Shown piece after piece: positions 27,313-39,075 of a DNA stretch of 64,000 nucleotides. Position 1 is the stretch's first letter; each line of letters starts with the position of its first letter. Origin of the DNA: Limnobacter olei (lineage in GTDB: Bacteria > Pseudomonadota > Gammaproteobacteria > Burkholderiales > Burkholderiaceae_B); the NCBI RefSeq assembly GCF_029087225.1, contig NZ_JARFJD010000017.1, positions 1 through 64,000 of the forward strand, read 5' to 3'. The notes beneath the pieces are model-generated. The model saw only the letters and a program-made list of their open reading frames with translations, ran no database searches and was not told the origin of the DNA. A program made the translations under genes and the position numbers.

Positions 27313-28122
27313 TCAAGTTTCGAAGGTCTCCATTGTGCCTGAAAAACCGGTACTTCGGATCCAGCCCAGGCCATCACGGGTGCCAGCCTTGGGCCGATAC
27401 TCGCAACCCATGTGCCCGTGGTAGCCCAACTTTTTTAAATGCGCATACACCGGCGCGTACTCACTGGCCCTTGGCTCGTCGCGATTGGGTACACCCGCAA
27501 GTTGCATGTGCTTCACGCGCCCAGTGGGTAAGTATTCGCTCAGTGCATTCAGCACCTCGCCTTCGGTGCGCAGGCAATGGTACAAGTCCATTTGCACACC
27601 CAGGTTAGGCTGGTTCAAGCGAACCAACAGTTCATGGGCGTCGGCCTGGCGGCTTAACAGGTAACCAGGCACGTCAAACCGGTTAATCGGTTCAATCAAC
27701 CAGTCAATTGCCTCAGCTTTCATGGTGCTGGCCAGCCACAACAGGTTTTCTTCATAGCAATCCCAAGCGGCCCGCATACTGCTGTCATCGCTCAAATCGA
27801 CCACGCCTGCCAGCACATGCACCTTCCGCACACCCAACACCTTGGCGTAATTCACTGCCACTTCGATAGACTGCTTGAACTCGTCTCGCCTCGCAAGTGA
27901 ACTGGCCAACCCGCGATCGCCTTTGCCCCAATCACCTGCTGGTGCGTTAATCAACACCCATTGCACGCCGGCCTCGAGCGCTTTGTCGCGCAACAGTTCG
28001 GCAGAATAATCGTAAGGAAACATGCACTCTGCATGCCTGAACCCGTCCTGCGCACAAGCACCCAATCGGTCCTGGAAATCGAACTCGGTGTAAAGCCAAC
28101 TCAGGTTGGCCGTCAACTTCAT
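27313..28122 (-). CDS. hyi: Hydroxypyruvate isomerase-like TIM-barrel protein
   Basis: A 269-residue xylose-isomerase-like TIM barrel. The N-terminus 'LTANLSWLYTEFDFQDRLGACAQDGF', 'VLINAPAGDWGKGDRGLA', 'IEPINRFDVPGYLL' and 'LGVQMDLYHCLRTEG' match Hyi, which interconverts hydroxypyruvate and tartronate semialdehyde; Glu and Asp metal ligands are in these segments. The glyoxylate carboligase and GlxR genes that often accompany hyi are absent here. It overlaps the phosphoesterase gene upstream by 4 bases (ATGA). Confidence 0.88.
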   Translation of the reverse strand: MKLTANLSWLYTEFDFQDRLGACAQDGFRHAECMFPYDYSAELLRDKALEAGVQWVLINAPAGDWGKGDRGLASSLARRDEFKQSIEVAVNYAKVLGVRKVHVLAGVVDLSDDSSMRAAWDCYEENLLWLASTMKAEAIDWLIEPINRFDVPGYLLSRQADAHELLVRLNQPNLGVQMDLYHCLRTEGEVLNALSEYLPTGRVKHMQLAGVPNRDEPRASEYAPVYAHLKKLGYHGHMGCEYRPKAGTRDGLGWIRSTGFSGTMETFET

Positions 28123-28943
28123 ACTTCAAACACCAGGTGCGGGTTGAAGAATGGATTCTCAAAAGCCTGCGGCGTCACCTGCACTTGCCCACGCTCCATT
28201 TTTCGAGCTTTGCCTTTTTTGCGAACATAACCACGCGGATTCACCAACACACGGGTTTGACCACCATTGTTGTGAACGGTGTAATCGAAGGAATCATGCA
28301 TATGGCCATGCACCCACACATCGGCTTTGCCCATCAAACGACTCAGGTCAGATACAAACGCCGCATTGATCGGGCTTAAGTTAAAGCGTGGGTGAATACT
28401 TTGCGGGTGGGGCGCATGGTGAGTAATCACCACGGTTTTTCCATCAAACGGTGAAGACAGTGCAGACTCCAGCCAATCGATATTCTGGTAGTGCAAATCG
28501 ATGCCCATGCTTGGGGAAAACTGTTTGCCGCGCATGCGGATTAACTTGTAATCCGGCAAAAACGCCTTGGCCACAAGCTCGGCACCAAACCGCCAACCGG
28601 GCTGAATATTGAAATCGGTCCACAAAGTACAACCCAAAAAACGCACACCCTGAATCACCACGCTGGTGCGCTGCAGGTAATTCAATTGCTTCTTCGCGGC
28701 CAGTTCAAACAAATGGTCGTCAAGAATTTCAATGTCGTGGTTGTAATACTCGTGATTGCCTGCCACGTAGATGTGCTGTTTCTCTCCCAAGTCTGCCAGG
28801 GCATTTAAACCCTGAGTGCCTTGGTGAATGTCACCAGCAAGGATCATCAGGTCCACGTCCTCAGCAGGTTGTGGAACAGCCGCCAAAGCGGGAAAGTGGC
28901 GCATCGTTTCAAGATGCAGGTCAGAATACAAGGCGATTTTCAT
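28119..28943 (-). CDS. Calcineurin-like metallophosphoesterase
   Basis: A 274-residue metallophosphoesterase. Metal-binding motifs are in order: 'YSDLHLE' (Asp8, His10), 'LAGDIHQG', 'AGNHEYY', 'VITHHAPH' and 'VHGHMHDS'. The length and the C-terminal 'VNPRGYVRKK' resemble members annotated as phosphohydrolases of unknown substrate. It is translationally coupled to hyi by a 4-base overlap, which is unusual and hints at a shared pathway. Confidence 0.9.
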   Translation of the reverse strand: MKIALYSDLHLETMRHFPALAAVPQPAEDVDLMILAGDIHQGTQGLNALADLGEKQHIYVAGNHEYYNHDIEILDDHLFELAAKKQLNYLQRTSVVIQGVRFLGCTLWTDFNIQPGWRFGAELVAKAFLPDYKLIRMRGKQFSPSMGIDLHYQNIDWLESALSSPFDGKTVVITHHAPHPQSIHPRFNLSPINAAFVSDLSRLMGKADVWVHGHMHDSFDYTVHNNGGQTRVLVNPRGYVRKKGKARKMERGQVQVTPQAFENPFFNPHLVFEV

Positions 28944-28978
28944 GCCTTTATTCTAACCTGTAGAGAATTCAAAGCGGA

Positions 28979-29368
28979 TTACACACCCTCAGTCGCCAAC
29001 GCACTTCCCATCTGTTCGATGCACCGCAAAATATGATCTTCCAGAATTTTGCAGGTGATATGCCGCCAGTCCAGGCGATTGATGAATACCAGGCAATCAT
29101 TTTTGGGATCGACTGCAAACCAGGAGGGAATGGGTGTCGATGCGCCCATTTCGCGATTGGCTTGCAACACTTTCTTGGCAGCGGCCAGGTTGTCCACGCA
29201 AAAACGTTTCAATTCAATGTGAATATCAACCCAAGTAATGCCTTCCATCTCCCCGTGTTGCAGCAATACAGCTTGGTCGTTGAAGAAAAACACGCGACCC
29301 AGAGGGGTCATGTTGCTTGGGCGACTCTGTTGAAGGTCTTTCAACAAATCATCGAATTTCTGATACAT
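28979..29368 (-). CDS. Unrecognised small cytoplasmic protein, start codon within a hairpin
   Basis: A 129-residue soluble protein of unknown family. ATG 29368 has the strong site AAGGAG 6 bases before it. The sequence is acidic-amphipathic with an alpha/beta pattern ('GRVFFFNDQAVLLQHGE', 'WVDIHIELKRFCVDNLAAAKKVL', 'WFAVDPKNDCLVFINRLDW') that loosely recalls secretion-chaperone or SRPBCC-sized folds, but no motif fixes it. It ends 35 bp before the phosphoesterase gene and begins near the ATP synthase terminator. A perfect 11-bp hairpin covers its start codon (see the regulatory entry at 29365-29395). Confidence 0.75.
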   Translation of the reverse strand: MYQKFDDLLKDLQQSRPSNMTPLGRVFFFNDQAVLLQHGEMEGITWVDIHIELKRFCVDNLAAAKKVLQANREMGASTPIPSWFAVDPKNDCLVFINRLDWRHITCKILEDHILRCIEQMGSALATEGV

Positions 29369-29395
29369 AAATGGCTCCTTGATTGCCATTTATGT
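29365..29395 (-). promoter_or_regulatory. Hairpin enclosing the ribosome site and start codon of the 28979-29368 gene
   Basis: In minus-strand RNA, ACAUAAAUGGC (29395-29385) and GCCAUUUAUGU (29375-29365) pair perfectly over 11 bp, leaving a 9-base loop AAUCAAGGA. The loop holds most of the AAGGAG ribosome site, and the AUG start lies in the 3' arm. Mostly A-U pairs near the base would make it melt readily. The layout resembles an RNA thermometer or a translational switch; this is inference. Confidence 0.6.
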
Positions 29396-29447
29396 TGCGA
29401 ATCCCCGCACGTAGGTTCCACCGGGTTTCACAATGGGTCCGCTCAAG

Positions 29448-29476
29448 AAAAAAGCCACGGCTTTTTACCGTGGCTT
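29448..29476 (-). terminator. Rho-independent terminator of the ATP synthase operon
   Basis: Stem aagccacgg (29452-29460) / ccgtggctt (29468-29476) with a 7-base loop, followed on the minus strand by TTTTTT. It lies 28 bp past the atpC stop. Confidence 0.93.
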
Positions 29477-29503
29477 GTCTCTGGCTTTTCAACCTTGTAC
29501 TGC

Positions 29504-29923
29504 TTAGCGTACTTTTCTCAAGCGCTTGATGGCCTGCAACTGTGCAATCGCGGAAGCCAATTCAGCTTGTGCTTGAGCATAGTCAATGTCCGCACTTCGA
29601 TTTGCCAGCGCCTCTTCAGCCAAACGCTTGGCTTCTGTGGCTTTGGCTTCATCCAGGTCGCTGCCGCGAAGGGCTGTGTCAGCAAGAACGGTCACCGAGT
29701 TGGGTTGTACTTCCAACACGCCACCATTCACAAACACCACTTCTTCTTCAGCCTGACCTGCAATCTTGATGCGAACTGTACCGGGCTTGATGCGTGTAAT
29801 CAGCGGAGTGTGACGTGGGTAGATACCCAGCTCACCCTGCTCTCCGGGCAAAGCAACAAACTCTGCTTCACCTTCGAAGATTGATTCTTCTGCACTCACC
29901 ACGTCCACGCGGATTGTCGACAT
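29504..29923 (-). CDS. atpC: ATP synthase F1 subunit epsilon
   Basis: A 139-residue rotor subunit. The N-terminal beta domain carries '[22 protein letters not shown]' and the C-terminal part is two helices (Ala/Glu-rich from about 90). The second of two adjacent ATGs (29923) has AAGGA at a good distance. It is the last gene of the atp operon, 69 bp after atpD. Confidence 0.96.
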   Translation of the reverse strand: MSTIRVDVVSAEESIFEGEAEFVALPGEQGELGIYPRHTPLITRIKPGTVRIKIAGQAEEEVVFVNGGVLEVQPNSVTVLADTALRGSDLDEAKATEAKRLAEEALANRSADIDYAQAQAELASAIAQLQAIKRLRKVR

Positions 29924-29992
29924 ACTCATTTCCTTTGTGATGGGCACCGGCTTCGGTTTTCACCTTCGCCGGCACACGACACACCAATCGGA

Positions 29993-31399
<1,407 letters not shown>

Positions 31400-31422
31400 T
31401 CAAAATCGTTCCGAACTTCCGC

Positions 31423-32292
31423 TTACACAGCCGCTGCGCCGCCGACGATCTCTGCCAATTCTTTCGTAATGGCAGCCTGACGGGCTTTGTTGTAGGTAAG
31501 TTGCAGTTCACTGATCACATTCTTGGCGTTGTCTGACGCTGCCTTCATCGCAACCATACGTGCTGATTGTTCTGAAGCCATGTTCTCTGCCACTGCCTGA
31601 TACACCAATGCTTCGATGTAGCGCAGCAACAAATCGTCAATCACGGCCTTCGCATCCGGCTCATAGATGTAGTCCCACGATGTGGAACCCTCATCGGCTT
31701 GCAGCCTTTCGCCACCCAGGGGCAGCAGTTGCTCGAACACGGCCTCTTGCTTCATGGTGTTGACAAACCGGGTGTATGCCAAATACACGGCATCCACTTC
31801 GCCTGCAACGTACGCATCAAGTTGAACCTTGATCGCGCCGATCAGTGCTTCAAGGTGGGGCTTGTCGCCAAGACCCGTTACCTTGGAAGTCACATCAACA
31901 CCAATGCGGTTAAAGAAGCCAGCGCCCTTTGTACCGATTGCGGTTGCTCGTACTTTTGCACCCTTGGCGCCAAACTCCTGGAACTTGCTGGTCACCAGAC
32001 GCAGAATGTTGGTGTTCAAGCCACCGCACAAACCTTTGTCCGTTGTCACAACAATCGCAGCCACGTTTTTGATTTCGTCGCGCGCCACCATGTATTCATG
32101 GCGGTATTCCGGGTTTGCTTTGGCCAGGTTGGCGCAAATATTCCGAACTTTGTCCGCATAGGGACGAGCCGAACGCATACGGTCCTGGGCTTTGCGCATT
32201 TTGGACGCAGCCACCATTTCCATCGCCTTCGTGATCTTTCGCGTGTTCTGCACGCTCTTGATCTTGGTCCGGATTTCCTTCATTCCTGACAT
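31423..32292 (-). CDS. atpG: ATP synthase F1 subunit gamma
   Basis: A 289-residue central stalk subunit. The N-terminal coiled-coil helix '[31 protein letters not shown]' and the C-terminal signature '[28 protein letters not shown]' are both present. It lies between atpA and atpD in standard order. Confidence 0.97.
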   Translation of the reverse strand: MSGMKEIRTKIKSVQNTRKITKAMEMVAASKMRKAQDRMRSARPYADKVRNICANLAKANPEYRHEYMVARDEIKNVAAIVVTTDKGLCGGLNTNILRLVTSKFQEFGAKGAKVRATAIGTKGAGFFNRIGVDVTSKVTGLGDKPHLEALIGAIKVQLDAYVAGEVDAVYLAYTRFVNTMKQEAVFEQLLPLGGERLQADEGSTSWDYIYEPDAKAVIDDLLLRYIEALVYQAVAENMASEQSARMVAMKAASDNAKNVISELQLTYNKARQAAITKELAEIVGGAAAV

Positions 32293-32365
32293 CGTATTTC
32301 CTCCAATGACCGGGAAGGTACAAGACCTTCCGGGTTATGCGGTGGGTACAATCAGATCGCTCTGA

Positions 32366-33907
32366 TTAATACGCGCCAGTTTTCTTGAATGATTTCACGG
32401 CCTCGTGCAGCTTTGGCTCGTCGTCTTTCGACAACTCGTAAGTCTGCTCGATACGATCGATCAGGTCCTTGTGGCTTGTCTGCATGAACTGACGCAGAGA
32501 AACCTCAAAAGGAAGAACGTTCGATACCTCGACATCATCCAAATAACCATTGTTGATTGCAAACAGGGCCAGTGCCATTTCCCATGTTTTCAATGGGGCG
32601 TACTGGGGCTGTTTCAGCAATTCAACCACACGGCGACCACGTTCCAGCTGGCGGCGGGTTGCTTCGTCAAGATCAGAAGCAAACTGCGCAAACGCAGCCA
32701 ATTCACGGTACTGGGCCAAGTCGGTACGGATACCACCTGACAGCTTCTTGACCACCTTGGTTTGCGCTGCACCACCCACGCGAGACACGGAAATACCCGC
32801 GTTAATCGCTGGACGAATACCGGCGTTGAACAAGTCGGTTTCCAAGAAGATCTGACCGTCAGTAATCGAAATTACGTTGGTTGGAACGAACGCGGTTACG
32901 TCACCGGCCTGGGTTTCAATGATTGGCAGCGCGGTCAAAGAACCGGTTTTGCCTTTCACTTCACCTTTGGTGAATTTTTCAACGTATTCGGCGTTCACGC
33001 GTGATGCGCGCTCGAGCAAACGGCTGTGTAGATAGAACACGTCACCTGGGTAAGCTTCGCGACCGGGTGGACGACGCAGCAACAGGGAAATTTGACGGTA
33101 AGCCACAGCTTGCTTGGACAGGTCGTCGTACACGATCAGGGCGTCTTCACCGCGGTCGCGGAAATATTCGCCCATGGTGCAGCCAGAGTAAGGAGCCAGG
33201 TATTGCATGGCTGCTGATTCTGAAGCGGAGGCCACCACAACAATGGTGTATTCCAATGCACCGTGCTCTTCCAGTTTGCGCAACACGTTCACGATGGAAG
33301 AGGCTTTCTGGCCCACAGCCACGTACACGCAAGTTACGCCAGTGCCTTTCTGGTTGATGATCGCGTCGATCGCCACGGCTGTTTTACCAGTCTGACGGTC
33401 GCCAATGATCAATTCACGCTGGCCACGGCCAACGGGAACCATGGCGTCAATCGCTTTCACGCCGGTTTGCAGTGGCTGGTCTACTGACTTTCGTTCAATA
33501 ACACCGGGCGCCACTTTTTCGATCACATCAGTCATCTTGGCGTTCACTGGGCCCTTGCCGTCGATAGGCACACCCAATGCGTTCACCACGCGACCACGCA
33601 ATTCAGGACCAACAGGCACTTCCAGAATGCGGCCGGTACACTTGACCATGTCGCCTTCAGAAATGTGCTCGTAAGAACCCAAAATAACGACACCCACGGA
33701 ATCACGTTCCAGGTTGAGCGCCAAACCAAAGGTGTTGCCTGGGAATTCCAGCATTTCACCTTGCATAACATCTGACAAACCATGAACGCGGCAAATACCG
33801 TCGCTCACGGACACTACAGTACCTTGTGTCCGGATGTCGGCCGATGATCCGAGGCCTTCGATCCGGCTCTTGATCAGTTCACTGATCTCAGAGGGATTAA
33901 TCTGCAT
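32366..33907 (-). CDS. atpA: ATP synthase F1 subunit alpha
   Basis: A 513-residue non-catalytic nucleotide-binding subunit. The P-loop '[13 protein letters not shown]' (about 169-181) and the signature '[14 protein letters not shown]' (about 365-378) are clear. The length is typical. It is 32 bp downstream of atpH. Confidence 0.98.
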   Translation of the reverse strand: MQINPSEISELIKSRIEGLGSSADIRTQGTVVSVSDGICRVHGLSDVMQGEMLEFPGNTFGLALNLERDSVGVVILGSYEHISEGDMVKCTGRILEVPVGPELRGRVVNALGVPIDGKGPVNAKMTDVIEKVAPGVIERKSVDQPLQTGVKAIDAMVPVGRGQRELIIGDRQTGKTAVAIDAIINQKGTGVTCVYVAVGQKASSIVNVLRKLEEHGALEYTIVVVASASESAAMQYLAPYSGCTMGEYFRDRGEDALIVYDDLSKQAVAYRQISLLLRRPPGREAYPGDVFYLHSRLLERASRVNAEYVEKFTKGEVKGKTGSLTALPIIETQAGDVTAFVPTNVISITDGQIFLETDLFNAGIRPAINAGISVSRVGGAAQTKVVKKLSGGIRTDLAQYRELAAFAQFASDLDEATRRQLERGRRVVELLKQPQYAPLKTWEMALALFAINNGYLDDVEVSNVLPFEVSLRQFMQTSHKDLIDRIEQTYELSKDDEPKLHEAVKSFKKTGAY

Positions 33908-33939
33908 ATTGATTGCTCCAATTACGTTTGAGGGCCAAG

Positions 33940-34473
33940 TTAGGCTGTTAAAGCCGCCTTCATCGCGTTAAGTTTGCCGCGCACCGAACTATCCAAAATT
34001 TGATCGCCCACAGTGACGCAAACGCCACCAATCAGCGATTCATCCACTTGAACTGTTACGTTCAGTTTGGATCCAAATTTCTTTTCCAATGCACCACGTA
34101 CGTTTTGAACTTCAGCATCAGTCATTGGGAATGCAGATGCGATTACCGCGTCTGCAGAGCCTTCGTGGCTGTTCTTCAATTCTTCGAACTGTCGAGCGAT
34201 TTCTGGCAAGGCCAGCAAACGGCCATTTTCCACAAGCGCACCCAAAAAATTCATTGCTTGCGCTTCCGCCGGTGTCTTGGTCAGTTCAACAAACACGCTC
34301 AACACTTGCTCATCAGTCAACTTTGGGTTGCTGACCAGCAATTTAATGTCTTCGTTGCTTGCGACTGCCGACCACGACTGTAGCCAATCACTCCACTGAT
34401 TCAGGTTTGAGGTTTTTGCAACATCAAACGCTGCCTCAGCGTAAGGACGGGCGATGGTGGATAGTTCGACCAT
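33940..34473 (-). CDS. atpH: ATP synthase F1 subunit delta
   Basis: A 177-residue stator subunit with an all-helical N-terminal half ('[15 protein letters not shown]') and the C-terminal signature '[26 protein letters not shown]'. It is 24 bp downstream of atpF. Confidence 0.96.
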   Translation of the reverse strand: MVELSTIARPYAEAAFDVAKTSNLNQWSDWLQSWSAVASNEDIKLLVSNPKLTDEQVLSVFVELTKTPAEAQAMNFLGALVENGRLLALPEIARQFEELKNSHEGSADAVIASAFPMTDAEVQNVRGALEKKFGSKLNVTVQVDESLIGGVCVTVGDQILDSSVRGKLNAMKAALTA

Positions 34474-34497
34474 TTTGTGTTTCCTTAAGCTTTAGGC

Positions 34498-34968
34498 TTA
34501 CAGTTCCGCTTTCAGTTGATTCAGCAAATCTGCGTGGGCCTGGGCGTTCACTTCCTTCTTCAGGATTTGTTCTGCGCCTTTCACCACGAGTGTTGCCAAC
34601 TGATCGCGCAACTGTTCACGGGCACGTTGTGCTTCGTTTGCAGCTTCCGCTTCAGCCTGCGCAAGAATTCGCTTGCGTTCAACTTCGGCTTGTTGTTTTG
34701 CCTCTTCAATAATCTGCTGGGCACGCTTTTCTGCTTCGGCCAGGCGCTGCTGATTTTCAGAACGGCTAGCAGCCAGTTCCTGTTCAGCTTTACGACCGGC
34801 ATCTGCCAAAGCCTGCTTACCACGTTCTGCAGCGGCCAGGCCGTCTGCGATTTTCTTTGCACGCTCATCGATGCTCTTGATCAGCGGGGGCCATACGAAT
34901 TTCATCGTAAAGACCGCCAGGATGAAGAAAACGACGAGCTGAGCAAACAGCGTTGCGTTTAAGTTCAC
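34498..34968 (-). CDS. atpF: ATP synthase F0 subunit b
   Basis: A 156-residue peripheral stalk subunit with one N-terminal membrane helix (about 6-26, '[23 protein letters not shown]') and a long charged coiled coil rich in Ala/Glu/Gln/Arg. It follows atpE by 75 bp. Confidence 0.96.
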   Translation of the reverse strand: MNLNATLFAQLVVFFILAVFTMKFVWPPLIKSIDERAKKIADGLAAAERGKQALADAGRKAEQELAASRSENQQRLAEAEKRAQQIIEEAKQQAEVERKRILAQAEAEAANEAQRAREQLRDQLATLVVKGAEQILKKEVNAQAHADLLNQLKAEL

Positions 34969-35043
34969 GGCATGTTTCCTCTAAAACGCACGAATTGGAC
35001 TTAAAACATTCGTGCGGTGTTGTTCGAAGGAAGTGGCTGTAAA

Positions 35044-35295
<252 letters not shown>

Positions 35296-35344
35296 TTAAA
35301 TTGAAAAAATGAAAAATTAAAAAACCAAAAAAACTAAAAATCGA

Positions 35345-36205
35345 TCAGTGGCCCTGATGTGCCTGGCCAATGTAGATCAAGGTCAACATCATGAAAATGA
35401 AGCCCTGGAGCAACACGATCAGAATGTGGAAGATCGCCCAGATTGTTCCGGCCAACACATGGCCCAAGAAGGCAAACGCACCACCCAAGGACAACGCAGC
35501 AGCGCCACCCAGCAAAGCGATTAGCATGAACACCAATTCGCCCGCATACATGTTGCCGAATAGTCGCATGCCCAAAGACACGGTTTTCGCGGCAAATTCA
35601 ATGAGGTTCAACACAAAATTGGGGATCCACAGCAGTGGGTTGGCACCGAATGGGGCACAGAACAGTTCATGAACGAAACCACCCGCACCCTTGATTTTGA
35701 CGGAGTAGTACAGCATCAGGCAAAGCACACCCAACGACATACCCAAAGCGCCGTTCAGATCAGCGGTGGCCACCACACGCATGTAGGGGTCGCCAGGGCT
35801 GGCTGCAAGGCCAAGGTTGTACAACAGGTGACCCCAAGCCATTGGAATCAAGTCAACAGGGATCAAGTCAAATGTGTTCATGACCACAATCCACAGGAAC
35901 ACGGTCAAGGCCAGCGGCGCGATGAAGCTGCGGTCACCGTGCACAATGGATTTTGATTGGTTTTCAACCATTTCCACCAGCATTTCAATGAAGCCTTGGA
36001 AGCGGCCAGGAACGCCAGAAGTGGCTTTGGAAGCCGCTTTGCGCAACATGAGGATTACGATTAAGCCAGACAGGATGGAGAAAAACATCGTGTCAAGGTT
36101 GATCACTGAGAAATCGACGATAAATTTTTGCTTATCGGTAGCGAAATGCTGCAAGTGATGGACGATGTACTCTGAGGGCGTTTGCCCATTCGGTGAAGAT
36201 GCCAT
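35345..36205 (-). CDS. atpB: ATP synthase F0 subunit a
   Basis: A 286-residue membrane channel subunit. The essential Arg is in '[25 protein letters not shown]'. ATG 36205 starts the typical '[18 protein letters not shown]'; the frame is open further upstream but would overlap atpI. It begins 2 bases after the atpI stop. Confidence 0.96.
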   Translation of the reverse strand: MASSPNGQTPSEYIVHHLQHFATDKQKFIVDFSVINLDTMFFSILSGLIVILMLRKAASKATSGVPGRFQGFIEMLVEMVENQSKSIVHGDRSFIAPLALTVFLWIVVMNTFDLIPVDLIPMAWGHLLYNLGLAASPGDPYMRVVATADLNGALGMSLGVLCLMLYYSVKIKGAGGFVHELFCAPFGANPLLWIPNFVLNLIEFAAKTVSLGMRLFGNMYAGELVFMLIALLGGAAALSLGGAFAFLGHVLAGTIWAIFHILIVLLQGFIFMMLTLIYIGQAHQGH

Positions 36206-36207
36206 AC

Positions 36208-36609
36208 TTATCTCAAGAAAAATGCCAAAAAATAGCTTTTGAGGGTGACGACCGCGGTGAGGATCAAGGACCACCAAACAATGTTCGGATCAACTTGACT
36301 CGCTACAAACATGATTGCGATTGTTGCGCCAACCTTCAGGAATTCTCCGGCCAAAAACACAAACGTTCCGCCCATGGGGGTTTTACTACCCAAGGCCAAC
36401 CGTGCGGCGAACAAAGTGCTCGGCAACGCGACGGCGACGAAACCCCAAGCGGCAGACTGCGCGTGAACTGGGGACACCAACAACATAAGGAGGCACGTGG
36501 CCACCCCGACGACCCATTGGAGCCCGACTATTTTCCACATATTTGCTGCGCTGCCACATTTAACCTTAGTGGGATACGTATTTTCCGTAAGGTCACGTGT
36601 TTTTGACAA
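36208..36609 (-). CDS. atpI: ATP synthase subunit I
   Basis: A 133-residue membrane protein with about four hydrophobic helices and the AtpI pattern '[22 protein letters not shown]'. It assists c-ring assembly. It is the first gene of atpIBEFHAGDC. A strong promoter lies just upstream, and its predicted transcript start (about 36611) is almost at the ATG 36609. So either the message is leaderless or translation starts at the internal ATG 36540 ('[12 protein letters not shown]'), giving 110 residues. Confidence 0.9.
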   Translation of the reverse strand: MSKTRDLTENTYPTKVKCGSAANMWKIVGLQWVVGVATCLLMLLVSPVHAQSAAWGFVAVALPSTLFAARLALGSKTPMGGTFVFLAGEFLKVGATIAIMFVASQVDPNIVWWSLILTAVVTLKSYFLAFFLR

Positions 36610-36617
36610 ACCGCCAG

Positions 36618-36647
36618 ATTATAGGGGTTTGTACGGCCCCTCGTCAA
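36618..36647 (-). promoter_or_regulatory. Sigma-70 promoter of the atp operon
   Basis: On the minus strand, TTGACG (36647-36642) is followed after 18 bp by a perfect TATAAT (36623-36618). It sits between parB and atpI, so the atp operon has its own start independent of the par genes. Confidence 0.8.
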
Positions 36648-36687
36648 ACGAAAACGGCTTATTTTTCACACCGATTTGGTGCAAAAG

Positions 36688-37569
36688 TCAAAGCTCTTCT
36701 CTGGGAAAGCCAATGCGCTCGAGCACACCGTCGAGCTCATCCAAATTATTGAATTTGATAGTAACACTGCCCTTGCCATTTGCATTGGCTTTTAACTGAA
36801 CTGCACTGGCTAACCAATCGGCCAATCCCTCTTCAAGTCGGCGCACATCAGCTGTTTGTTTGGGTTTGGTCGCCGAGCGATCGCCGTCACTGGCCCAATC
36901 ATTAACCAGCTTTTCTGTTTCACGAACCGAGAGTCGTTTATTGACCACCTCGTTGGCACAGGCAATTTGCTCTGCTGCTGTCAACGCCAGTAAAGCGCGG
37001 GCATGACCCATTTCAATGTCGCCAGCCAACAACATGGTTTGAACTGGTTCAGCCAGGTTCAACAGCCGCAACATATTACTTGTTGCGCTGCGGGATCGAC
37101 CAATGGCTCGCGCTGCATCTTCATGGGTTAAATTGAATTCGCGAATGAGACGTTGCACACCCAGCGCCTCCTCAAGAGGATTCAGGTCTTCACGCTGAAT
37201 ATTCTCAATCAAGGCCATGGCCAAAGCGGACTCATCAGGAACCGCGCGAACCAGCACGGGCACTTCTTCAAGCCCTGCCAACTTTGATGCACGGAAACGA
37301 CGCTCACCCGCAATGATCTCGTATTTTCCTGAGCCGATGGGGCGAACCAAAATGGGCTGCATGATGCCCTGGCTTTTGATGGACTCAGCCAACTCCATGA
37401 GTGAAGACTCATCCATGCGAGAACGCGGCTGATATTTGCCCGCCTGCAGCTTGCCCAATGGCAGCGTCATGACCTGCTCGCCCATGTCACGGGTAGAATC
37501 ATCGCCCGATGGGCCCAGTAGCGCTTCCAGCCCCCTTCCAAGGCCCTTGGTACGTTTAATTGCGTTCAT
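36688..37569 (-). CDS. parB: Chromosome-partitioning protein ParB
   Basis: A 293-residue centromere-binding CTPase. N-terminal 'KGLGRGLEALLG', the CTP/arginine motifs 'KYEIIAGERRFRASKLAGL' (about 85-103) and 'ENIQREDLNPLEEA', then a helix-turn-helix ('THEDAARAIGRSRSATSNMLRLL') and a C-terminal dimerisation domain. It overlaps no gene and lies 21 bp after parA. Candidate parS targets are found about 4 kb upstream at 41154 and 41768. Confidence 0.97.
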   Translation of the reverse strand: MNAIKRTKGLGRGLEALLGPSGDDSTRDMGEQVMTLPLGKLQAGKYQPRSRMDESSLMELAESIKSQGIMQPILVRPIGSGKYEIIAGERRFRASKLAGLEEVPVLVRAVPDESALAMALIENIQREDLNPLEEALGVQRLIREFNLTHEDAARAIGRSRSATSNMLRLLNLAEPVQTMLLAGDIEMGHARALLALTAAEQIACANEVVNKRLSVRETEKLVNDWASDGDRSATKPKQTADVRRLEEGLADWLASAVQLKANANGKGSVTIKFNNLDELDGVLERIGFPREEL

Positions 37570-37590
37570 GGCTTCTTGTTGGTTGTTAGG

Positions 37591-38367
37591 TTATGCGGCG
37601 ATGGGAAGACCCAGGCGGTCGACCATTTCGTTGGCGAAGTCCAAATAGGCCTTTGCACCCTTGCTGGTTTTATCGAACAACACACCCGGCACCCCGTAGC
37701 TTGGTGCTTCAGCCAAGCGCACATTACGGGGAATAATGGTTTTAAATACTTTATTGCCAAAATGCTTTTCCAGCTGAGCGGAAACCTGCTGAGCAAGCGT
37801 CATTCGCGGATCGTACATCACGCGCAGCAGACCAATAATGGTCAAATTCGGGTTCAAGTTCTTGCACACTTGTTTGATGGTATTGACTAAATCACTTAAA
37901 CCTTCCAGTGCGTAGTATTCGCACTGCATGGGAATGACCACGCCATTGGCGCAACACAAGGCATTCAGGGTGAGCAGAGACAGTGCGGGTGGGCAATCGA
38001 TCAAAATGAAATCGTATTGATCATCCACCTCAAGAATTGCTTCACGCAGCTTGATTTCACGGTCCTCAAACTCAACCATTTCAACTTCAGCGCCAGCAAG
38101 TTCGCGGTTGGCTGCCAAAACATCAAACTCGCCTTCTGCACGAACGGTCGCCTCGGCCACGCCCACCATGCCCACCAACACCTGATAAACCGTGTGTTTT
38201 ACGCTGCGTTTGTCGATGCCGCAGCCCATGGTGGCGTTGCCCTGGGGGTCAAGATCAACCAGTAGCACGCGTTGTTTTGCCATGGCCAAACCGGCAGCCA
38301 GATTCACTGCTGTGGTGGTTTTTCCCACGCCACCTTTCTGGTTGGCTATGCAGAAAACTTTCGCCAT
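37591..38367 (-). CDS. parA: Chromosome-partitioning ATPase ParA (Soj)
   Basis: A 258-residue deviant-Walker ATPase: 'CIANQKGGVGKTTTAVNLA' at the N-terminus, 'LLVDLDPQGNATMG', and 'FILIDCPPALSLLTLNAL'. It moves ParB-parS complexes over the nucleoid. Located between rsmG and parB in standard order. Confidence 0.97.
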   Translation of the reverse strand: MAKVFCIANQKGGVGKTTTAVNLAAGLAMAKQRVLLVDLDPQGNATMGCGIDKRSVKHTVYQVLVGMVGVAEATVRAEGEFDVLAANRELAGAEVEMVEFEDREIKLREAILEVDDQYDFILIDCPPALSLLTLNALCCANGVVIPMQCEYYALEGLSDLVNTIKQVCKNLNPNLTIIGLLRVMYDPRMTLAQQVSAQLEKHFGNKVFKTIIPRNVRLAEAPSYGVPGVLFDKTSKGAKAYLDFANEMVDRLGLPIAA

Positions 38368-38397
38368 CTTCTTGTCCTGTGAATGAATGATTTGATT

Positions 38398-39075
38398 TTA
38401 GCGTTTAATCATGAACAAGTGCCTGGCCTCATCCAAGAATGGCACATCAATTGGGTGAAGCGCATTAATTTGCCAACCAGCAGGAACTTCGCTGTCCACC
38501 TCAACCCTCCCTTTCAGGGCGGCAAACTGGCCATGCTCAGCCAACACATGCTGACTAAGTGCAATGAAATTACCGATACTGGAAAAAGCGCGGGAACAAA
38601 TCAGATCAAACGGGGCGTCGAGCTGAAATTCCTCCACTCGCCCGTGCACAGCCTGCGCATTCTTCAAACCCAGGCTGGCAATGGCCTGCTGCATGAAAGC
38701 GGCTTTTTTTTGAACCGTGTCAATCAGTGTGATCTGCCAGCTGGGCTGCGCAATCGCCAACACCAAACCGGGCAGACCCGCGCCTGCACCCACATCCAGA
38801 ATTCTTGGATTGGTCGTAGCCTGCAAAGCAAATGAGATTTCAGGCAACACAGCCAAGGAGTCCAGCAAATGGTGTGTGATCAACTCCCGATTGTTACGAA
38901 TGGCAGTGAGGTTATAAACCCGGTTCCACTTCTGAATCAGTTGGCCATACTTGAAAAGCTGCGCATGCTGGTCTGAATTCAACCCCAAACGTAAAGTGGC
39001 GATCCCCTCTTCCAACAGTGCCTGGTCTGAAACCCCCAGGATTTCAGACTTTGGTTTTCGGTGCAGTGAATTCAA
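38398..39075 (-). CDS. rsmG: 16S rRNA (guanine527-N7)-methyltransferase RsmG
   Basis: A 225-residue SAM-dependent methyltransferase. '[36 protein letters not shown]' is the SAM site (only part quoted: [11 protein letters not shown] at about 94-104). The start is TTG at 39075, whose bases overlap the mnmG stop (TTGA), giving translational coupling. No later in-frame ATG would keep the conserved N-terminal region '[12 protein letters not shown]'. Confidence 0.95.
   Translation of the reverse strand: MNSLHRKPKSEILGVSDQALLEEGIATLRLGLNSDQHAQLFKYGQLIQKWNRVYNLTAIRNNRELITHHLLDSLAVLPEISFALQATTNPRILDVGAGAGLPGLVLAIAQPSWQITLIDTVQKKAAFMQQAIASLGLKNAQAVHGRVEEFQLDAPFDLICSRAFSSIGNFIALSQHVLAEHGQFAALKGRVEVDSEVPAGWQINALHPIDVPFLDEARHLFMIKR

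Noticed and set aside
28979-29368. Type III secretion chaperone assignment for the 129-residue protein
   Set aside because: Size and acidic character fit loosely, but no secretion genes are nearby and no motif supports it.
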